Assembly: GCA_027717595.1 (NCBI GenBank)
Contig: JALLOF010000003.1
Span: forward strand, 37,006-101,005
Direction: 5' to 3'
DNA: 64,000 nt
Source: Nitrospinae bacterium AH_259_B05_G02_I21
GTDB taxonomy: Bacteria > JADFOP01
The position numbers were made by a program, and so were the translations under genes. This document shows, piece by piece, positions 1 through 9,385 of the stretch (positions are counted from its first letter, which is position 1; the number at the start of each line of letters is the position of its first letter). The notes under the pieces were generated by a model. It was not told the DNA's origin. It did not search any database and saw only the letters and a program-made list of their open reading frames with translations.

Positions 1-118
1 AGCTTGTGGGTTTGGGAGTGTCAGCCATGTGTGGCTGGCCGACTGAGCCATACCACGTGCTCGTCAATGGATGGAATCCGGCGAGGATTGATCGGAGGCC
101 ACAAAATCACGAGGATAA

Positions 119-193
<75 letters not shown>

Positions 194-228
194 GATCAAC
201 GTTCAGCCCTATCTTGAGACCCCAACCC

Positions 229-969
229 ATGGACCAGCCCGGCCTGGAGGCCATAGACATTCGGCGGATGTTTTCCGCCATCGCGCCGCGCTACGACCTG
301 CTCAATCGGCTTTTGAGCGTGGGGCGCGACGCGGCATGGCGGCGCGAAGCCGTAAGAGCCCTTCCCGCCTCCGCCCAGGGCCGACCGTTGGCTGTGCTCG
401 ACGTGGCGTGCGGGACGGCGGACGTCGCCCTCGAGGTGCTCCGCCAGCGCCCGGGGGCCTGGGTTGCGGGGGTCGACTTCGCACTGCCGATGCTTCACGA
501 GGCGCGACGGAAGCTCCGGGCGGGCGGCTTCAACGGCTCGTGCGCCCTTGCCGGGGCCGACGCCCTCCGGCTCCCTTTCCGCGACCACCTGTTCGACGCC
601 GCCCTTATCGCCTTCGGCATCAGGAACGTCGCCGACCGGCGGGCCGGGCTCACCGAGATGGCCCGGCTGGTCAGGCCCGGCGGACGGGTCATCGTCCTGG
701 AGTTCTCCCGTCCCGCCTGGAGGCCGCTCAGGTGGCTCTACGAGGCCTACTTCACGCAGATGCTGCCGTGGATCGGCCGGCGCCTCTCGGGCCACCCGAC
801 CGCCTACCACTACCTGCCCTCCAGCGTCCTCGCCTATCCGAGCCCCGAGGGTTTCTCTCAGCTCATGGCCGAAGCGGGCCTCGAAGGGGTTGGCTTCCGG
901 CGCCTCACCGGTGGGATTGTGACCCTCCACGTCGGGACCGTGCGGGGGGGAAATGGCACGGGGGAGTGA
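229..969 (+). CDS. ubiE: UbiE/MenG quinone-biosynthesis C-methyltransferase
   Basis: This is a SAM-dependent class I methyltransferase of about 246 residues, expected to methylate demethylmenaquinone (MenG) or the ubiquinone precursor (UbiE). Visible family motifs are YDLLNRLLSVGRDAAWRR near the N-terminus, the SAM loop VLDVACGTADVAL, and FGIRNVADRRAGLTEM followed by RPGG. A TTG at 214 would add five residues, but ATG 229 fits the family start better; no strong Shine-Dalgarno sequence is seen for either. The next gene begins at or inside its 3' end, so the two are probably cotranscribed. The quinone substrate cannot be decided from sequence; the Frd-type complex elsewhere in the window makes menaquinone plausible. 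Confidence 0.9.
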   Translation: MDQPGLEAIDIRRMFSAIAPRYDLLNRLLSVGRDAAWRREAVRALPASAQGRPLAVLDVACGTADVALEVLRQRPGAWVAGVDFALPMLHEARRKLRAGGFNGSCALAGADALRLPFRDHLFDAALIAFGIRNVADRRAGLTEMARLVRPGGRVIVLEFSRPAWRPLRWLYEAYFTQMLPWIGRRLSGHPTAYHYLPSSVLAYPSPEGFSQLMAEAGLEGVGFRRLTGGIVTLHVGTVRGGNGTGE

Positions 970-973
970 GCGG

Positions 974-2041
974 ATGAATCGATGGAGATTTATTCTCGGG
1001 GTCTTTGCCCTGTGCCTGGCCCTCGCCGGTTGCCGCTCAGCCGTGGGGGCGGCGAAGAAGATCGGCTCGGGGGTCCGCTCGGGGGTCGCCAAGATCACCG
1101 GGCACGAGCGGGCCGTGAGCAAAGAGCAGCTCCAGACCGCCGCGGCTGAAACCGAGCCCCAGAAAGTCCCTCCCCCTCCCAGCCCAGCCCCTGCCGCCAC
1201 GGCTCCCGTGGAGGAGCGGTTCGGCCTCGTGGTGGAAGAAAAACCCATCCAGCCTCCCCCGCCGCAGCCCGCTCCCAAACCCAAAGTCCCGCCTCGCCGC
1301 AAGGGCATGAAGGCCCCCTTTCCCCTCTCGCTGCTGCAGGGGGACTTCGGCCAAACCACCCCGCCGGGGGGCGAGTACTTCGCCAGCGCCATCGCAACCG
1401 TCGCCGCCAAGCTTCGGGGAGCCTTTCCACAGGTCTCCGGGGTGGTCATCCTGGCCAAAGGCGAAGATATATACATCGATCTGTCCAGCGACGGGCCGGT
1501 GCCCGAGGGCACGTTGCTCACCGTCTTTGAGGAGGGCGAGCCCTTCAAGCATCCCTTCACGGGTGAGATATTGGGGCGGCTCGAGAAGCGGGTCGCTACG
1601 GTCGAGCTGACCGAAGTGCGCGAGAAATTCTACATCGCCCGGCTGCTGGCCACAGAGCTTACCGAAAAGGTGGCCGCCGGCCAGAAGGTGCGGATTACGG
1701 CGAGCAAGCTGCGGCTCGCCGTGTTACCCTACATCAACCGCACGAGCGAGGCCATCGAGACCGATGAGATCACCCGGGCCCTGGCCCGTGCCCTGGAAGC
1801 CACAGAGCGCTTCGACCTCTACGACCAGGACAAGCTCGATATCCTTCTGCTGGAGAACGAGCTCGAGGCCGGCGATTTGGAGTCCCCCAAGGCCTTTCGC
1901 ACCATTCGAGGCAAGTTGCCTGTCGATTACCTCTTGCTGAATTCGATTCGGACGGTGAGCGGGCGGTCCGTGCTCGACACCAAGGTCATCACCCCGTCCG
2001 ACGGGGTCATCGTCAAGACCGTCAGCGCGCTCGTCAGGTGA
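974..2041 (+). CDS. predicted lipoprotein of unknown function
   Basis: The preferred start is ATG 974, eight bases after GGGGGAG; ATG 953 would overlap ubiE and put charged residues before the signal. From 974 the N-terminus is a clean lipoprotein signal (MNRWRFILGVFALCLALAGC), with the lipobox cysteine about residue 20. A Pro/Lys-rich linker follows, then a compact C-terminal region starting LRLAVLPYINRT. That region resembles the ligand-binding fold of CsgG, FlgT or TolB N-terminal-like outer-membrane accessory proteins; this is a loose resemblance, not an assignment. It probably shares a transcript with ubiE. Function unknown. Confidence 0.8.
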   Translation: MNRWRFILGVFALCLALAGCRSAVGAAKKIGSGVRSGVAKITGHERAVSKEQLQTAAAETEPQKVPPPPSPAPAATAPVEERFGLVVEEKPIQPPPPQPAPKPKVPPRRKGMKAPFPLSLLQGDFGQTTPPGGEYFASAIATVAAKLRGAFPQVSGVVILAKGEDIYIDLSSDGPVPEGTLLTVFEEGEPFKHPFTGEILGRLEKRVATVELTEVREKFYIARLLATELTEKVAAGQKVRITASKLRLAVLPYINRTSEAIETDEITRALARALEATERFDLYDQDKLDILLLENELEAGDLESPKAFRTIRGKLPVDYLLLNSIRTVSGRSVLDTKVITPSDGVIVKTVSALVR

Positions 2042-2107
2042 GGCCTAATGTCGCCTAACTTGCTGATAACAGAGGATATCCATCGACCCGGCATGGGGGG
2101 ATTGCCC

Positions 2108-2136
2108 TTGACACCCGCAAACACCTTGGCTAGGAT
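2108..2136 (+). promoter_or_regulatory. sigma-70 promoter of the aminotransferase-serA operon
   Basis: TTGACA (2108-2113), a 17-bp spacer and TAGGAT (2131-2136). Transcription would start near 2143 and give a leader of about 105 nt before ATG 2248. The leader contains two CCCGGG blocks that could pair, but no recognised riboswitch. The rest of 2042-2247 holds nothing else I can support. Confidence 0.7.
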
Positions 2137-2247
2137 AGCCCCCCGGGACTCGTCAGCGATTGCCCCGGGCCGTCTTTCTGTCGATTCTCCACGCACGACC
2201 GAAGGCGCTTTGGCCGCCAGCTTCGCCGACCCAGCGAGGGCACTGCC

Positions 2248-3396
2248 ATGAGGATGAAAAAGAGCCACCTGCTTGCCCCGGGTCCGACCCCCGTTCCTCC
2301 CGAAGTGCTCGCCGCTATGGGCCAGCCCATTCTCCACCACCGGGCCCCCGAGTTCGGCGCCGTGATGGAGGATGTCCGGGCCGGTCTGCGATACCTCTTC
2401 CAGACCGAGGAAGAGGTCGTGACGTTCGCCGCCTCGGGCACGGGCGCCATGGAGGCCGCCGTCGTCAACGTGCTTTCGCCCGAAGATAAGGCCATTTGCA
2501 TCCGGGGGGGCAAGTTCGGCGAGAGGTGGCAGGAGATATGCGAGGCCTACGGGGCCGAGGTCATCCCCATCGACGTCGAGTGGGGCAGCGCGGTCAACCC
2601 CACTCTGGTCGCCGACACGCTCCAGGCCCACCCCGAGGTGAAGGCGCTCTACGTCCCGGCTTCCGAGACCTCCACCGGCGTGCGCCACGACGTTGAGGCG
2701 CTGGCGCAGATCGTTCGTCCGACCGACGCCATCCTGGTCGTCGACGCCGTCACGGCCATTGGGGTCTTCGACATGCCGACCGACGCGTGGGGACTCGACA
2801 TTGTGGTCTCCGGCTCGCAAAAGGCCCTCATGTTGCCGCCTGGGTTGGGCTTTTGCTGTGTAGCCACTAAGAAGGCATGGAAGCTGGTCGAACAGTCCAC
2901 CCTGCCCTCGTACTACTTCGACTTCAAGAAAGAGTACGAGAACCTGCGCAATAACTTGTCGTCCTACACCCCGGCGGTGAGCCTCGTGGTCGGCCTGCGA
3001 GAGGTGCTGCGGCTCATCCGGGCCGAAGGGCTCGAGCAGGTCTTCGCACGCCACGATCGGCTGGCCCGCGCCACGCGATCCGCCATGCAGGCGATCGGGC
3101 TGGAGCTCTTCGCCAAAGAGAGCCCGTCCAACGCCTTGACGGCCGTCAAGGTGCCCGAAGGCATCGACGGCACGGCGATCCCCAAGATGCTGCGGGAGGA
3201 CTACGGCATCACCATCGCCGGGGGCCAGAGCCAGTTCAAGGGCAAGATTTTCCGCATAGCCCACCTCGGCTACGCCTTCGACTGGGACATCGTGACGGCC
3301 GTGGCCGCGACCGAGATGGTGCTCAAAAGGCTCGGCTACGACGTGGAGCTGGGCGCCGGAGTGCGGGCTGCGCAGCACACACTACTGGAGGGCTGA
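2248..3396 (+). CDS. class V aminotransferase (alanine/serine-glyoxylate or phosphoserine type)
   Basis: A PLP-dependent fold-type I aminotransferase of 382 residues. It opens with the family signature LLAPGPTPVPPEVL, has the glycine-rich SGTGAMEAAV, the PLP-contacting aspartate in VVDAVTAIG, and the Schiff-base lysine in SGSQKALMLPPG. Relatives transaminate alanine, serine or glyoxylate. The stop is only 4 bp from serA, so it probably supplies the amino-transfer step next to 3-phosphoglycerate oxidation, standing in for SerC, or it links serine and glyoxylate metabolism; that is inference from context. ATG 2248 lies seven bases after GAGGG; ATG 2254 is an alternative. Confidence 0.88.
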   Translation: MRMKKSHLLAPGPTPVPPEVLAAMGQPILHHRAPEFGAVMEDVRAGLRYLFQTEEEVVTFAASGTGAMEAAVVNVLSPEDKAICIRGGKFGERWQEICEAYGAEVIPIDVEWGSAVNPTLVADTLQAHPEVKALYVPASETSTGVRHDVEALAQIVRPTDAILVVDAVTAIGVFDMPTDAWGLDIVVSGSQKALMLPPGLGFCCVATKKAWKLVEQSTLPSYYFDFKKEYENLRNNLSSYTPAVSLVVGLREVLRLIRAEGLEQVFARHDRLARATRSAMQAIGLELFAKESPSNALTAVKVPEGIDGTAIPKMLREDYGITIAGGQSQFKGKIFRIAHLGYAFDWDIVTAVAATEMVLKRLGYDVELGAGVRAAQHTLLEG

Positions 3397-3400
3397 GACC

Positions 3401-4987
3401 ATGCCGAAGATTCTCGTAAGCGACGAGCTATCGCCCAAAGGCATCGCAATCCTCCAAGCGGCCGAGGGGATCGAGGTCGATGTGAAGACGGGCATGCCGC
3501 CCGAAGAGCTCATCGCCGCCATCCCCGACTACCACGGGCTCGTCATCCGCAGTGCCACGAAAGTGACCGATGAGGTCATCGCGGCCGCGGCGAACATGAA
3601 GGTCATCGGGCGGGCCGGGATCGGCATGGACAACGTGGCGCTGGAGGCCGCCAGCACCAAGGGCATCATCGTCATGAACACGCCCGGCGGCAACACCATC
3701 ACCACCGCCGAGCACGCCATCGCCATGCTCATGGCGCTTTCGCGCAACATCCCCCAGGCCGACCACTCCATGAAGGAAGGCAAGTGGGAGAAGAAACAGT
3801 TCATAGGGGTTGAGGTCTTCAACAAGACCCTCGGCGTCATCGGCCTCGGCCGGGTCGGCAGCATCGTGGCCCAGCGGGCCTTGGGCCTCCAGATGAAGGT
3901 TGTCACCCACGATCCCTACATCGCTCGGGACGTAGCCGAGAAGATCGGGGTCGAGCTGGTGGAGTTCGACGATCTGTTGGCCCGCTCCGACTACATCTCT
4001 CTGCACGCCGCAAAGACCAAAGACACCGAAGGGCTCATCGGCGACGGGGAGTTCGCGAAGATGAAAAACGGCGTCTTCCTCATCAACTGCGCACGCGGAG
4101 GCATCGTTGAGGAGGAGGCCCTCTTCGAGGCGCTCGAGAGCGGCAAAGTGGCCGGGGCGGCCCTCGATGTCTTCAGCATCGAGCCCACGCCCCCCGACAA
4201 TCCTCTCGTCAACCACCCGAGGGTGATCTGCACGCCCCACCTGGGGGCCTCCACCGGGGAGGCCCAGGAGAACGTGGCGATTGCCATCGCCGAGCAGATC
4301 GCGGATTTCTTCACCCGCGGTGAGGTGAAGAACGCCGTCAACACCCCCTCGCTGGACCCCGAGGTCGTGAGCCTCCTTGGGCCGTACCTCAATCTCGCCG
4401 GGCGGCTGGGGAGCTTTGCGGCCCAATACGTCGATGGGGGTATTAAGGAGGTCAATATCCGCTACGCCGGCGAGGAGATCGCCCGCGGCACGACCCCCCT
4501 GACCCTCTACGTCCTCGCCGGCGTGCTCCAGACTTTCATGGAGGAAACGGTCAACACGGTCAACGCTCCCTACCTGGTCAAGCAACGGGGCATCGTGGTG
4601 AACGAGTCCACGACCCGGGCGACGGAAGACTATACGAACCTCATCACGGTCGAGCTGGTGACGGACAAGGGTCGCGGCACCGTGAGCGGGACCATCTTCG
4701 GCCGCAAGAACCCACGCATCGTCCGCATCGACGAGGTGAGCCTCGAGGCCATGCCCGAGGGCCACATTCTCGTGTTCGCCAACCGAGACACCCCCGGCGT
4801 CATCGGCCGGGTGGGAACCATCCTCGGCAACAACAAAATCAACATTGCGGGGATTCAGCTCGGCCGCACCGCTCCTCAAGAGGACGCCGTGGCGGTGCTC
4901 AACGTTGACCAACCGGTGAACGAGTCGGTCCTTGCGGAGCTCCTGGCCCTGCCAAACCTGTACTACGCCAAGACCATCACCCTGTAG
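3401..4987 (+). CDS. serA: D-3-phosphoglycerate dehydrogenase
   Basis: Oxidises 3-phosphoglycerate to 3-phosphohydroxypyruvate with NAD+, the first committed step of serine synthesis. The 528-residue length fits the long form. Visible are the N-terminal substrate domain, the NAD-binding loop GLGRVG (about residues 148-153), the catalytic arginine stretch NCARGGIVEEEAL, the catalytic histidine in CTPHLGAST, an intervening ASB-type domain and a C-terminal ACT domain ending with the ILGNNKINIAGIQLGR segment. The ACT domain suggests serine feedback. It follows the aminotransferase by 4 bp and is read from the same promoter. Confidence 0.96.
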   Translation: MPKILVSDELSPKGIAILQAAEGIEVDVKTGMPPEELIAAIPDYHGLVIRSATKVTDEVIAAAANMKVIGRAGIGMDNVALEAASTKGIIVMNTPGGNTITTAEHAIAMLMALSRNIPQADHSMKEGKWEKKQFIGVEVFNKTLGVIGLGRVGSIVAQRALGLQMKVVTHDPYIARDVAEKIGVELVEFDDLLARSDYISLHAAKTKDTEGLIGDGEFAKMKNGVFLINCARGGIVEEEALFEALESGKVAGAALDVFSIEPTPPDNPLVNHPRVICTPHLGASTGEAQENVAIAIAEQIADFFTRGEVKNAVNTPSLDPEVVSLLGPYLNLAGRLGSFAAQYVDGGIKEVNIRYAGEEIARGTTPLTLYVLAGVLQTFMEETVNTVNAPYLVKQRGIVVNESTTRATEDYTNLITVELVTDKGRGTVSGTIFGRKNPRIVRIDEVSLEAMPEGHILVFANRDTPGVIGRVGTILGNNKINIAGIQLGRTAPQEDAVAVLNVDQPVNESVLAELLALPNLYYAKTITL

Positions 4988-5077
4988 GGGCACACCGAGG
5001 CCGACGGCTGTGTCTGTCCTTGGGAGCCAGAACGCGCCGGGCGGAAGGGTCTGCGGCCCACGTCAGGGAGGTGCCTG

Positions 5078-6370
5078 ATGCCTGTCATCGCCGTCATCGG
5101 AACCCAGTGGGGCGACGAAGGAAAGGGCAAGGTGGTGGACCTGCTCAGCGAGCGGGTCGACATCGTTGCCCGATACCAGGGCGGCAGCAACGCCGGCCAC
5201 ACGGTGATCTTCGGCCACGAGACGATCGTCCTCCACCAAATCCCCTCAGGCATCTTCCGCCCCGGGAAGGTCTGCATCATCGGGACGGGGACGGTCGTTG
5301 ACCCTGCGGTGCTCCTCCAGGAGATCGCGGTGCTGGCCACCCACGGGATAGAGGTGCACGAGCGGCTCTGGGTCAGCGGGAAGGCCCACCTCATCATGCC
5401 GTACCACCGCCAGATCGACGCGGCGAGCGAGGCTCGCAAGGGGCCCCGGGCGATCGGGACCACAGGGCGGGGCATTGGGTGGGCCTACACCGACAAGATG
5501 TCCCGGCAGGGCCTCCGGATGATCGACCTGCTGGATGAGGCCCGCCTGGCCGAGAAGCTGGCCGCCAACTTGTCCGAGAAGAACGTCCTGCTGGAGTCCT
5601 TATACGGCCTGGAGCCCCTGGATGGGGAGGCGATCGTGGCCGAGTACCGCGAGTACGCCAAACGGCTGGCGCCGATGGTGACGGATACGGAGCGGCTGAT
5701 CAAGGAGGCGCTGGGCCGCGGCGAGACCATTTTGCTCGAAGGCGCCCAGGGGACGATGCTCGATATCGACCAGGGCACCTACCCCTACGTGACCTCATCG
5801 ACCCCCACCATCGGCGGGGCGTGCGCGGGGCTCGGCTTGCCGCCGAAGGCCATCGACGTCGTGATCGGGGTCGCCAAGGCCTACACCACCCGGGTCGGCG
5901 GAGGGCCCCTGCCGACGGAGCTCACCGACGAGGTCGGCGCACACCTCCGCGATGAGGGCCAGGAGTACGGCTCCACCACGGGCCGGCCGCGCCGGTGCGG
6001 ATGGCTCGATGCCGTGGTGCTACGCCACGCCTGCTGGATCAACGGCCTGGACAGGATAGTGCTTACCAAGCTCGACGTGCTCGACGGTCTGGAGCGGGTG
6101 GCCATCGCCACCGCCTACCGGATCGGGGCAGAGACTGTGGAGGTCATACCGGCGGACGTTCGCGCCATGGAGGAGGCCGAGCCGGTCCTGCTGGAGCTGG
6201 AGGGATGGCGTGAGCCGACCGCAGGGGCGACCACCCTGGAGGAGCTGCCCGAGGCGGCCCGCCGCTACGTCGAGCAGATCGAGAAACTCACCGGGCTGCC
6301 CATAGTCGCGATCTCAACAGGCCCCGAGCGGGGCCAGACCATCTTGCAGCCCGACCCTCTCTTACCTTAA
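5078..6370 (+). CDS. purA: adenylosuccinate synthetase
   Basis: Couples GTP hydrolysis to condensation of IMP and aspartate, giving adenylosuccinate for AMP synthesis. At 430 residues it has normal length. The P-loop-like GTQWGDEGKGK is at residues 8-18; GTTGRGIGWAYTDK, STPTIGGACAGLG, LPTELTDEVG and TTGRPRRCGWLDAV are all present. ATG 5078 has GGGAGGTG upstream. A 90-bp gap after serA shows no promoter, so readthrough from the serine operon is possible. The gene ends 17 bp from the convergent accC stop with no visible terminator between them. Confidence 0.97.
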   Translation: MPVIAVIGTQWGDEGKGKVVDLLSERVDIVARYQGGSNAGHTVIFGHETIVLHQIPSGIFRPGKVCIIGTGTVVDPAVLLQEIAVLATHGIEVHERLWVSGKAHLIMPYHRQIDAASEARKGPRAIGTTGRGIGWAYTDKMSRQGLRMIDLLDEARLAEKLAANLSEKNVLLESLYGLEPLDGEAIVAEYREYAKRLAPMVTDTERLIKEALGRGETILLEGAQGTMLDIDQGTYPYVTSSTPTIGGACAGLGLPPKAIDVVIGVAKAYTTRVGGGPLPTELTDEVGAHLRDEGQEYGSTTGRPRRCGWLDAVVLRHACWINGLDRIVLTKLDVLDGLERVAIATAYRIGAETVEVIPADVRAMEEAEPVLLELEGWREPTAGATTLEELPEAARRYVEQIEKLTGLPIVAISTGPERGQTILQPDPLLP

Positions 6371-6387
6371 ACCCGAACCCTGTCGAC

Positions 6388-7767
6388 CTAGCCTGGGGCC
6401 TCGGCCCGCTCCCCATGGGCGGAGACGCCCGGGGTGGGCTCGAGGAAGTCGGTGGTGTAGTTGCCGGCCTGGAAGCGCTTATCGCGCATGATCTCGCGGT
6501 GGAGCGGGATGGTGGTCTTGATCCCCTCGATGGCGAACTCATCCAGGGCCACCGTCATCTTGGCGATGGCCTGGGCACGGTCGCGGCCGCGCACGATGAG
6601 CTTGGCGATCATCGAGTCGTAGAAGGGCACGATGAAGTAGCCGGGATAGATGGCCGTATCGATTCGGACGTTGAAACCGCCGGGCATGACCAGGGAGGTG
6701 ATTTTCCCCGGCGAGGGGGTGAATTTGCGCGGGTCCTCGGCGTTGATGCGACACTCAATGGCGTGGCCGTGGAAGTGGATCTCCTCCTGGGTCCAGGGCA
6801 GGGGGTGGCCCATGGCGACCTCGATCTGGGTCTTGATGAGGTCTATGCCGGTGATCATCTCGGTCACGGGGTGCTCGACCTGCATGCGGGTATTCATCTC
6901 GATAAAGTAGAAGTTCAACTCCTCATCGACGAGGAACTCCACCGTCCCGGCGTTGACGTATTCGACTGCCTTGGCGACCCGCACCGCCGCCACCCCCATC
7001 TCCTCTCGAAGCTCAGGCGTGACGACGGGGCTCGGGGCCTCCTCAAGGAGCTTTTGGTGCCGGCGCTGGATGGAGCACTCCCGGTCGCCCAGATGGACGA
7101 TGTTGCCCTTCTTGTCGCCGAAGATCTGGAACTCGACGTGGCGGGGCCGGTGGACGTACTTCTCGATGTAGACGTCCGCCTGGCCGAAGGCCACAGAGGC
7201 CTCGCTCTTGGCCATGAGGAAGGCGTTGGTGAGGCTATCGGGGCTGTCGACTACGCGCATGCCGCTGCCGCCGCCGCCGAAGGCCGCCTTCACCAGCAGC
7301 GGGTAGCCGATTGCCTCGCCCACCACGAGGGCCTCCTCGGGGCTTGGGATCTTCCCGTCGCTGCCGGGGATGATGGGGACCTGGGCGTCCCGCACAATCT
7401 CCTTGGCCTGTTGCTTGTCGCCCATGGCCCGGATGTTCTCAGGCGAGGGGCCGATGAATATGAGTCCGCTGTTCTCCACGATTTCGGCGAACTCGGCGTT
7501 TTCGGCCAAAAAGCCGTAGCCGGGGTGGATGGCCTCGGCGTCGGAGATCTCCGCCGCGGCGATGACGGACGGGATGTTGAGGTAGCTGCCGGCGCTCTCC
7601 GGAGGGCCGACACAGATGGCCTCATCGGCCAGGGTCACGTGCAGGGCGTTGGTGTCCGCCTCGGAGTGGATGGCCACCGTGGTGATGCCGAGCTCCCGGG
7701 CTGCCCGGATAACGCGAACGGCAATCTCACCCCGGTTGGCGATGAGGAGCTTGCGAAACGGCGGCAT
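6388..7767 (-). CDS. accC: biotin carboxylase subunit of acetyl-CoA carboxylase
   Basis: ATP-dependent carboxylation of biotin carried on AccB, the first half-reaction of malonyl-CoA synthesis. The 459-residue protein has the N-terminal ANRGEIAVRVIRAARELGI segment, the ATP-grasp glycine loop KAAFGGGGSGMRVV, HVEFQIFGD, and the catalytic FIEMNTRMQVEHPVTEM. It is the last gene of the minus-strand operon that starts at pilM, directly after accB. The last dozen residues (GERAEAPG) are not conserved in the family. Confidence 0.95.
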   Translation of the reverse strand: MPPFRKLLIANRGEIAVRVIRAARELGITTVAIHSEADTNALHVTLADEAICVGPPESAGSYLNIPSVIAAAEISDAEAIHPGYGFLAENAEFAEIVENSGLIFIGPSPENIRAMGDKQQAKEIVRDAQVPIIPGSDGKIPSPEEALVVGEAIGYPLLVKAAFGGGGSGMRVVDSPDSLTNAFLMAKSEASVAFGQADVYIEKYVHRPRHVEFQIFGDKKGNIVHLGDRECSIQRRHQKLLEEAPSPVVTPELREEMGVAAVRVAKAVEYVNAGTVEFLVDEELNFYFIEMNTRMQVEHPVTEMITGIDLIKTQIEVAMGHPLPWTQEEIHFHGHAIECRINAEDPRKFTPSPGKITSLVMPGGFNVRIDTAIYPGYFIVPFYDSMIAKLIVRGRDRAQAIAKMTVALDEFAIEGIKTTIPLHREIMRDKRFQAGNYTTDFLEPTPGVSAHGERAEAPG

Positions 7768-7807
7768 CGGAGCAGTTCAACCTCCTGATTGGGAGCGGGG
7801 GGGGGCC

Positions 7808-8269
7808 TTACTCGGGCTCGATGAGGAAGAGCGGCTCCCCGTATTCGACGGGCTGAGCATTCTCTATCAGTATCGAGACGATCCGTCCTTCAAAATCCGA
7901 CTCGATCTCGTTCATGAGCTTCATCGCCTCGACGATGCAAAGCACCTGGCCCTTCTTGACCGCGTCGCCTTCCTCGACGTAGGGATTGGCGTCGGGTGCC
8001 GGGGCCCGGTAGAAGGTCCCGACGATGGGGCTCTCCACGCTCACCAGCGTGTCGTCGCTGGGGATGACCTTCTTGGGCTCGGCCTCCGCGGCGACCGGCT
8101 GAGGGACCGCCACCTGGGCGGCCGGCACAGGATAGGGCTGCGGGGCCACAACGGGGAGGGCGACCGCCTTTTTCAGAACGATGCGGCGGCCTTCCTCCTC
8201 GTACTCGAGCTCGGCGATGTCCTTGCTCTCGAAGAGATCAATCAGGGCTTCAATCTCTTTCAGATCCAT
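7808..8269 (-). CDS. accB: biotin carboxyl carrier protein of acetyl-CoA carboxylase
   Basis: A 153-residue BCCP: an N-terminal helical segment, a Pro/Ala-rich linker (about 36-65) and a C-terminal biotinyl domain with EAMKLMNE, whose Lys117 is the expected biotinylation site. The FYRAPAPDANPYVEEGD stretch contains the AccB-specific thumb region. ATG at 8269 is preceded by AGGAGGAGCGT; the open frame runs further upstream but has no basis as coding sequence. It lies between efp and accC, the usual efp-accB-accC order. Confidence 0.95.
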   Translation of the reverse strand: MDLKEIEALIDLFESKDIAELEYEEEGRRIVLKKAVALPVVAPQPYPVPAAQVAVPQPVAAEAEPKKVIPSDDTLVSVESPIVGTFYRAPAPDANPYVEEGDAVKKGQVLCIVEAMKLMNEIESDFEGRIVSILIENAQPVEYGEPLFLIEPE

Positions 8270-8303
8270 ACGCTCCTCCTCACCCCCGCGCGCGGGGGGG
8301 ACA

Positions 8304-8861
8304 TCAGGCCCGCTCGATGTAGCAACCTGTTCGGGTGTCAACCCGCACCCGCTCGCCCTCGTTGATGAACAACGGCACCTGGACGACGAACCCCGTCTCC
8401 AGCGTGGCGGGCTTTGTGGCCCCGGTGGCGGTGTCGCCGCGCAGCCCCGGGTCGGTCTTGGCGACCGTGAGCTCCACAAAGGTCGGCACCTGGACCCCGA
8501 TGGACTGGCCCTCGTGGAACAAGACCGAGATGACGACGTTCTCCTGCAGGTAGTGTCTCTCCTCGCCAAGCTGGTCGGCCGTCAAAAAGAACTGCTCGTA
8601 GGTCTCGGTATCCATGAAGTGCCACTGGCCGTCGTCCTTGTAGAGGTACTGCACCTGGCGCTCCTCGAGGTCGGGCCTTTTCAGGCGCTCGCCGGAGCGG
8701 AAGGTGCGGTCCTGGACGAAGCCGGTCTTGAGGCTTTTCAGGCGCGTGCGCACGAAGGCCCCGCCCTTGCCGGGCTTGACGTGCTGGAACTCGACCATCT
8801 CGAAGGGCTCCCCCTCGATCTCGACCTTCAGGCCGGGGCGAAACTGACTTGTGGGAATCAC
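8304..8861 (-). CDS. efp: elongation factor P
   Basis: Binds between the P and E sites and rescues ribosomes stalled at polyproline. The 185-residue length is standard. The loop KPGKGGAF places a lysine at residue 32, the position modified in many lineages; no epmA/earP partner is in the window. The start is GTG 8861 with AAGGAG eight bases upstream, and it overlaps the aroQ stop as GTGA, indicating translational coupling. Confidence 0.96.
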   Translation of the reverse strand: MIPTSQFRPGLKVEIEGEPFEMVEFQHVKPGKGGAFVRTRLKSLKTGFVQDRTFRSGERLKRPDLEERQVQYLYKDDGQWHFMDTETYEQFFLTADQLGEERHYLQENVVISVLFHEGQSIGVQVPTFVELTVAKTDPGLRGDTATGATKPATLETGFVVQVPLFINEGERVRVDTRTGCYIERA

Positions 8862-9307
8862 GGCGCGAGCTCCTTACGCACAATCGCCGCAGCGGCCCTA
8901 AGCGCAAGCTCGTACGAGACCGGCCCAAATCCGCTAACCGTTCCCACCACGACATCGGCGATCAAGCTTTCGTGGCGAAACTCCTCGCGTCGATGAGGGT
9001 TGGAGAGGTGGACCTCCACCGCCGGAAGCCCCACGGCCAGCAGGGCGTCGCGGATTGCCACGCTCGTGTGGGTGTAGGCGGCGGGATTGATGACGATGGC
9101 CTCGGCCACGCCACGGGCCTGCTGGATGGCCTCGACCAGCTCCCCCTCGTGGTTAGACTGGCGAACCATGAGGTCCACGCCCAGCTCAGCCGCCAGACTC
9201 TCAAGGTGCCCGTTTATCTCCTCCAGGGTCTCTGTCCCATAGAAGTCGGGCTCGCGAGTCCCCAGGAGGTTGAGGTTCGGCCCGTGAAGGACCAGGATCG
9301 TCGGCAC
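8858..9307 (-). CDS. aroQ: type II 3-dehydroquinate dehydratase
   Basis: Third step of the shikimate pathway (3-dehydroquinate to 3-dehydroshikimate). The 149-residue dodecameric-type enzyme shows GPNLNLLG, the catalytic tyrosine in [11 protein letters not shown] (about Tyr23), [16 protein letters not shown] and [17 protein letters not shown]. The start is GTG 9307 with GGAGGGA just upstream. It lies between aroB and efp, so shikimate genes and efp/acc genes share one transcript. Confidence 0.95.
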   Translation of the reverse strand: MPTILVLHGPNLNLLGTREPDFYGTETLEEINGHLESLAAELGVDLMVRQSNHEGELVEAIQQARGVAEAIVINPAAYTHTSVAIRDALLAVGLPAVEVHLSNPHRREEFRHESLIADVVVGTVSGFGPVSYELALRAAAAIVRKELAP

Positions 9308-9385
9308 GTTCCCTCCTTACGTCCCAAGGGTTCCTATTCCTGGGTGGATGGGCAGACCGCCATTCTAGTCAAGCCGGAGCGAAAG

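Noticed and set aside
196..1560. Long minus-strand open frame opposite ubiE and the lipoprotein gene
   Set aside because: Low-complexity Gly/Arg/Pro product, typical of an antisense shadow in high-GC DNA, and both plus-strand genes are recognisable families.
6371..6387. Terminator between convergent purA and accC
   Set aside because: Only 17 bp separate the stops and no stem with T-run is present.
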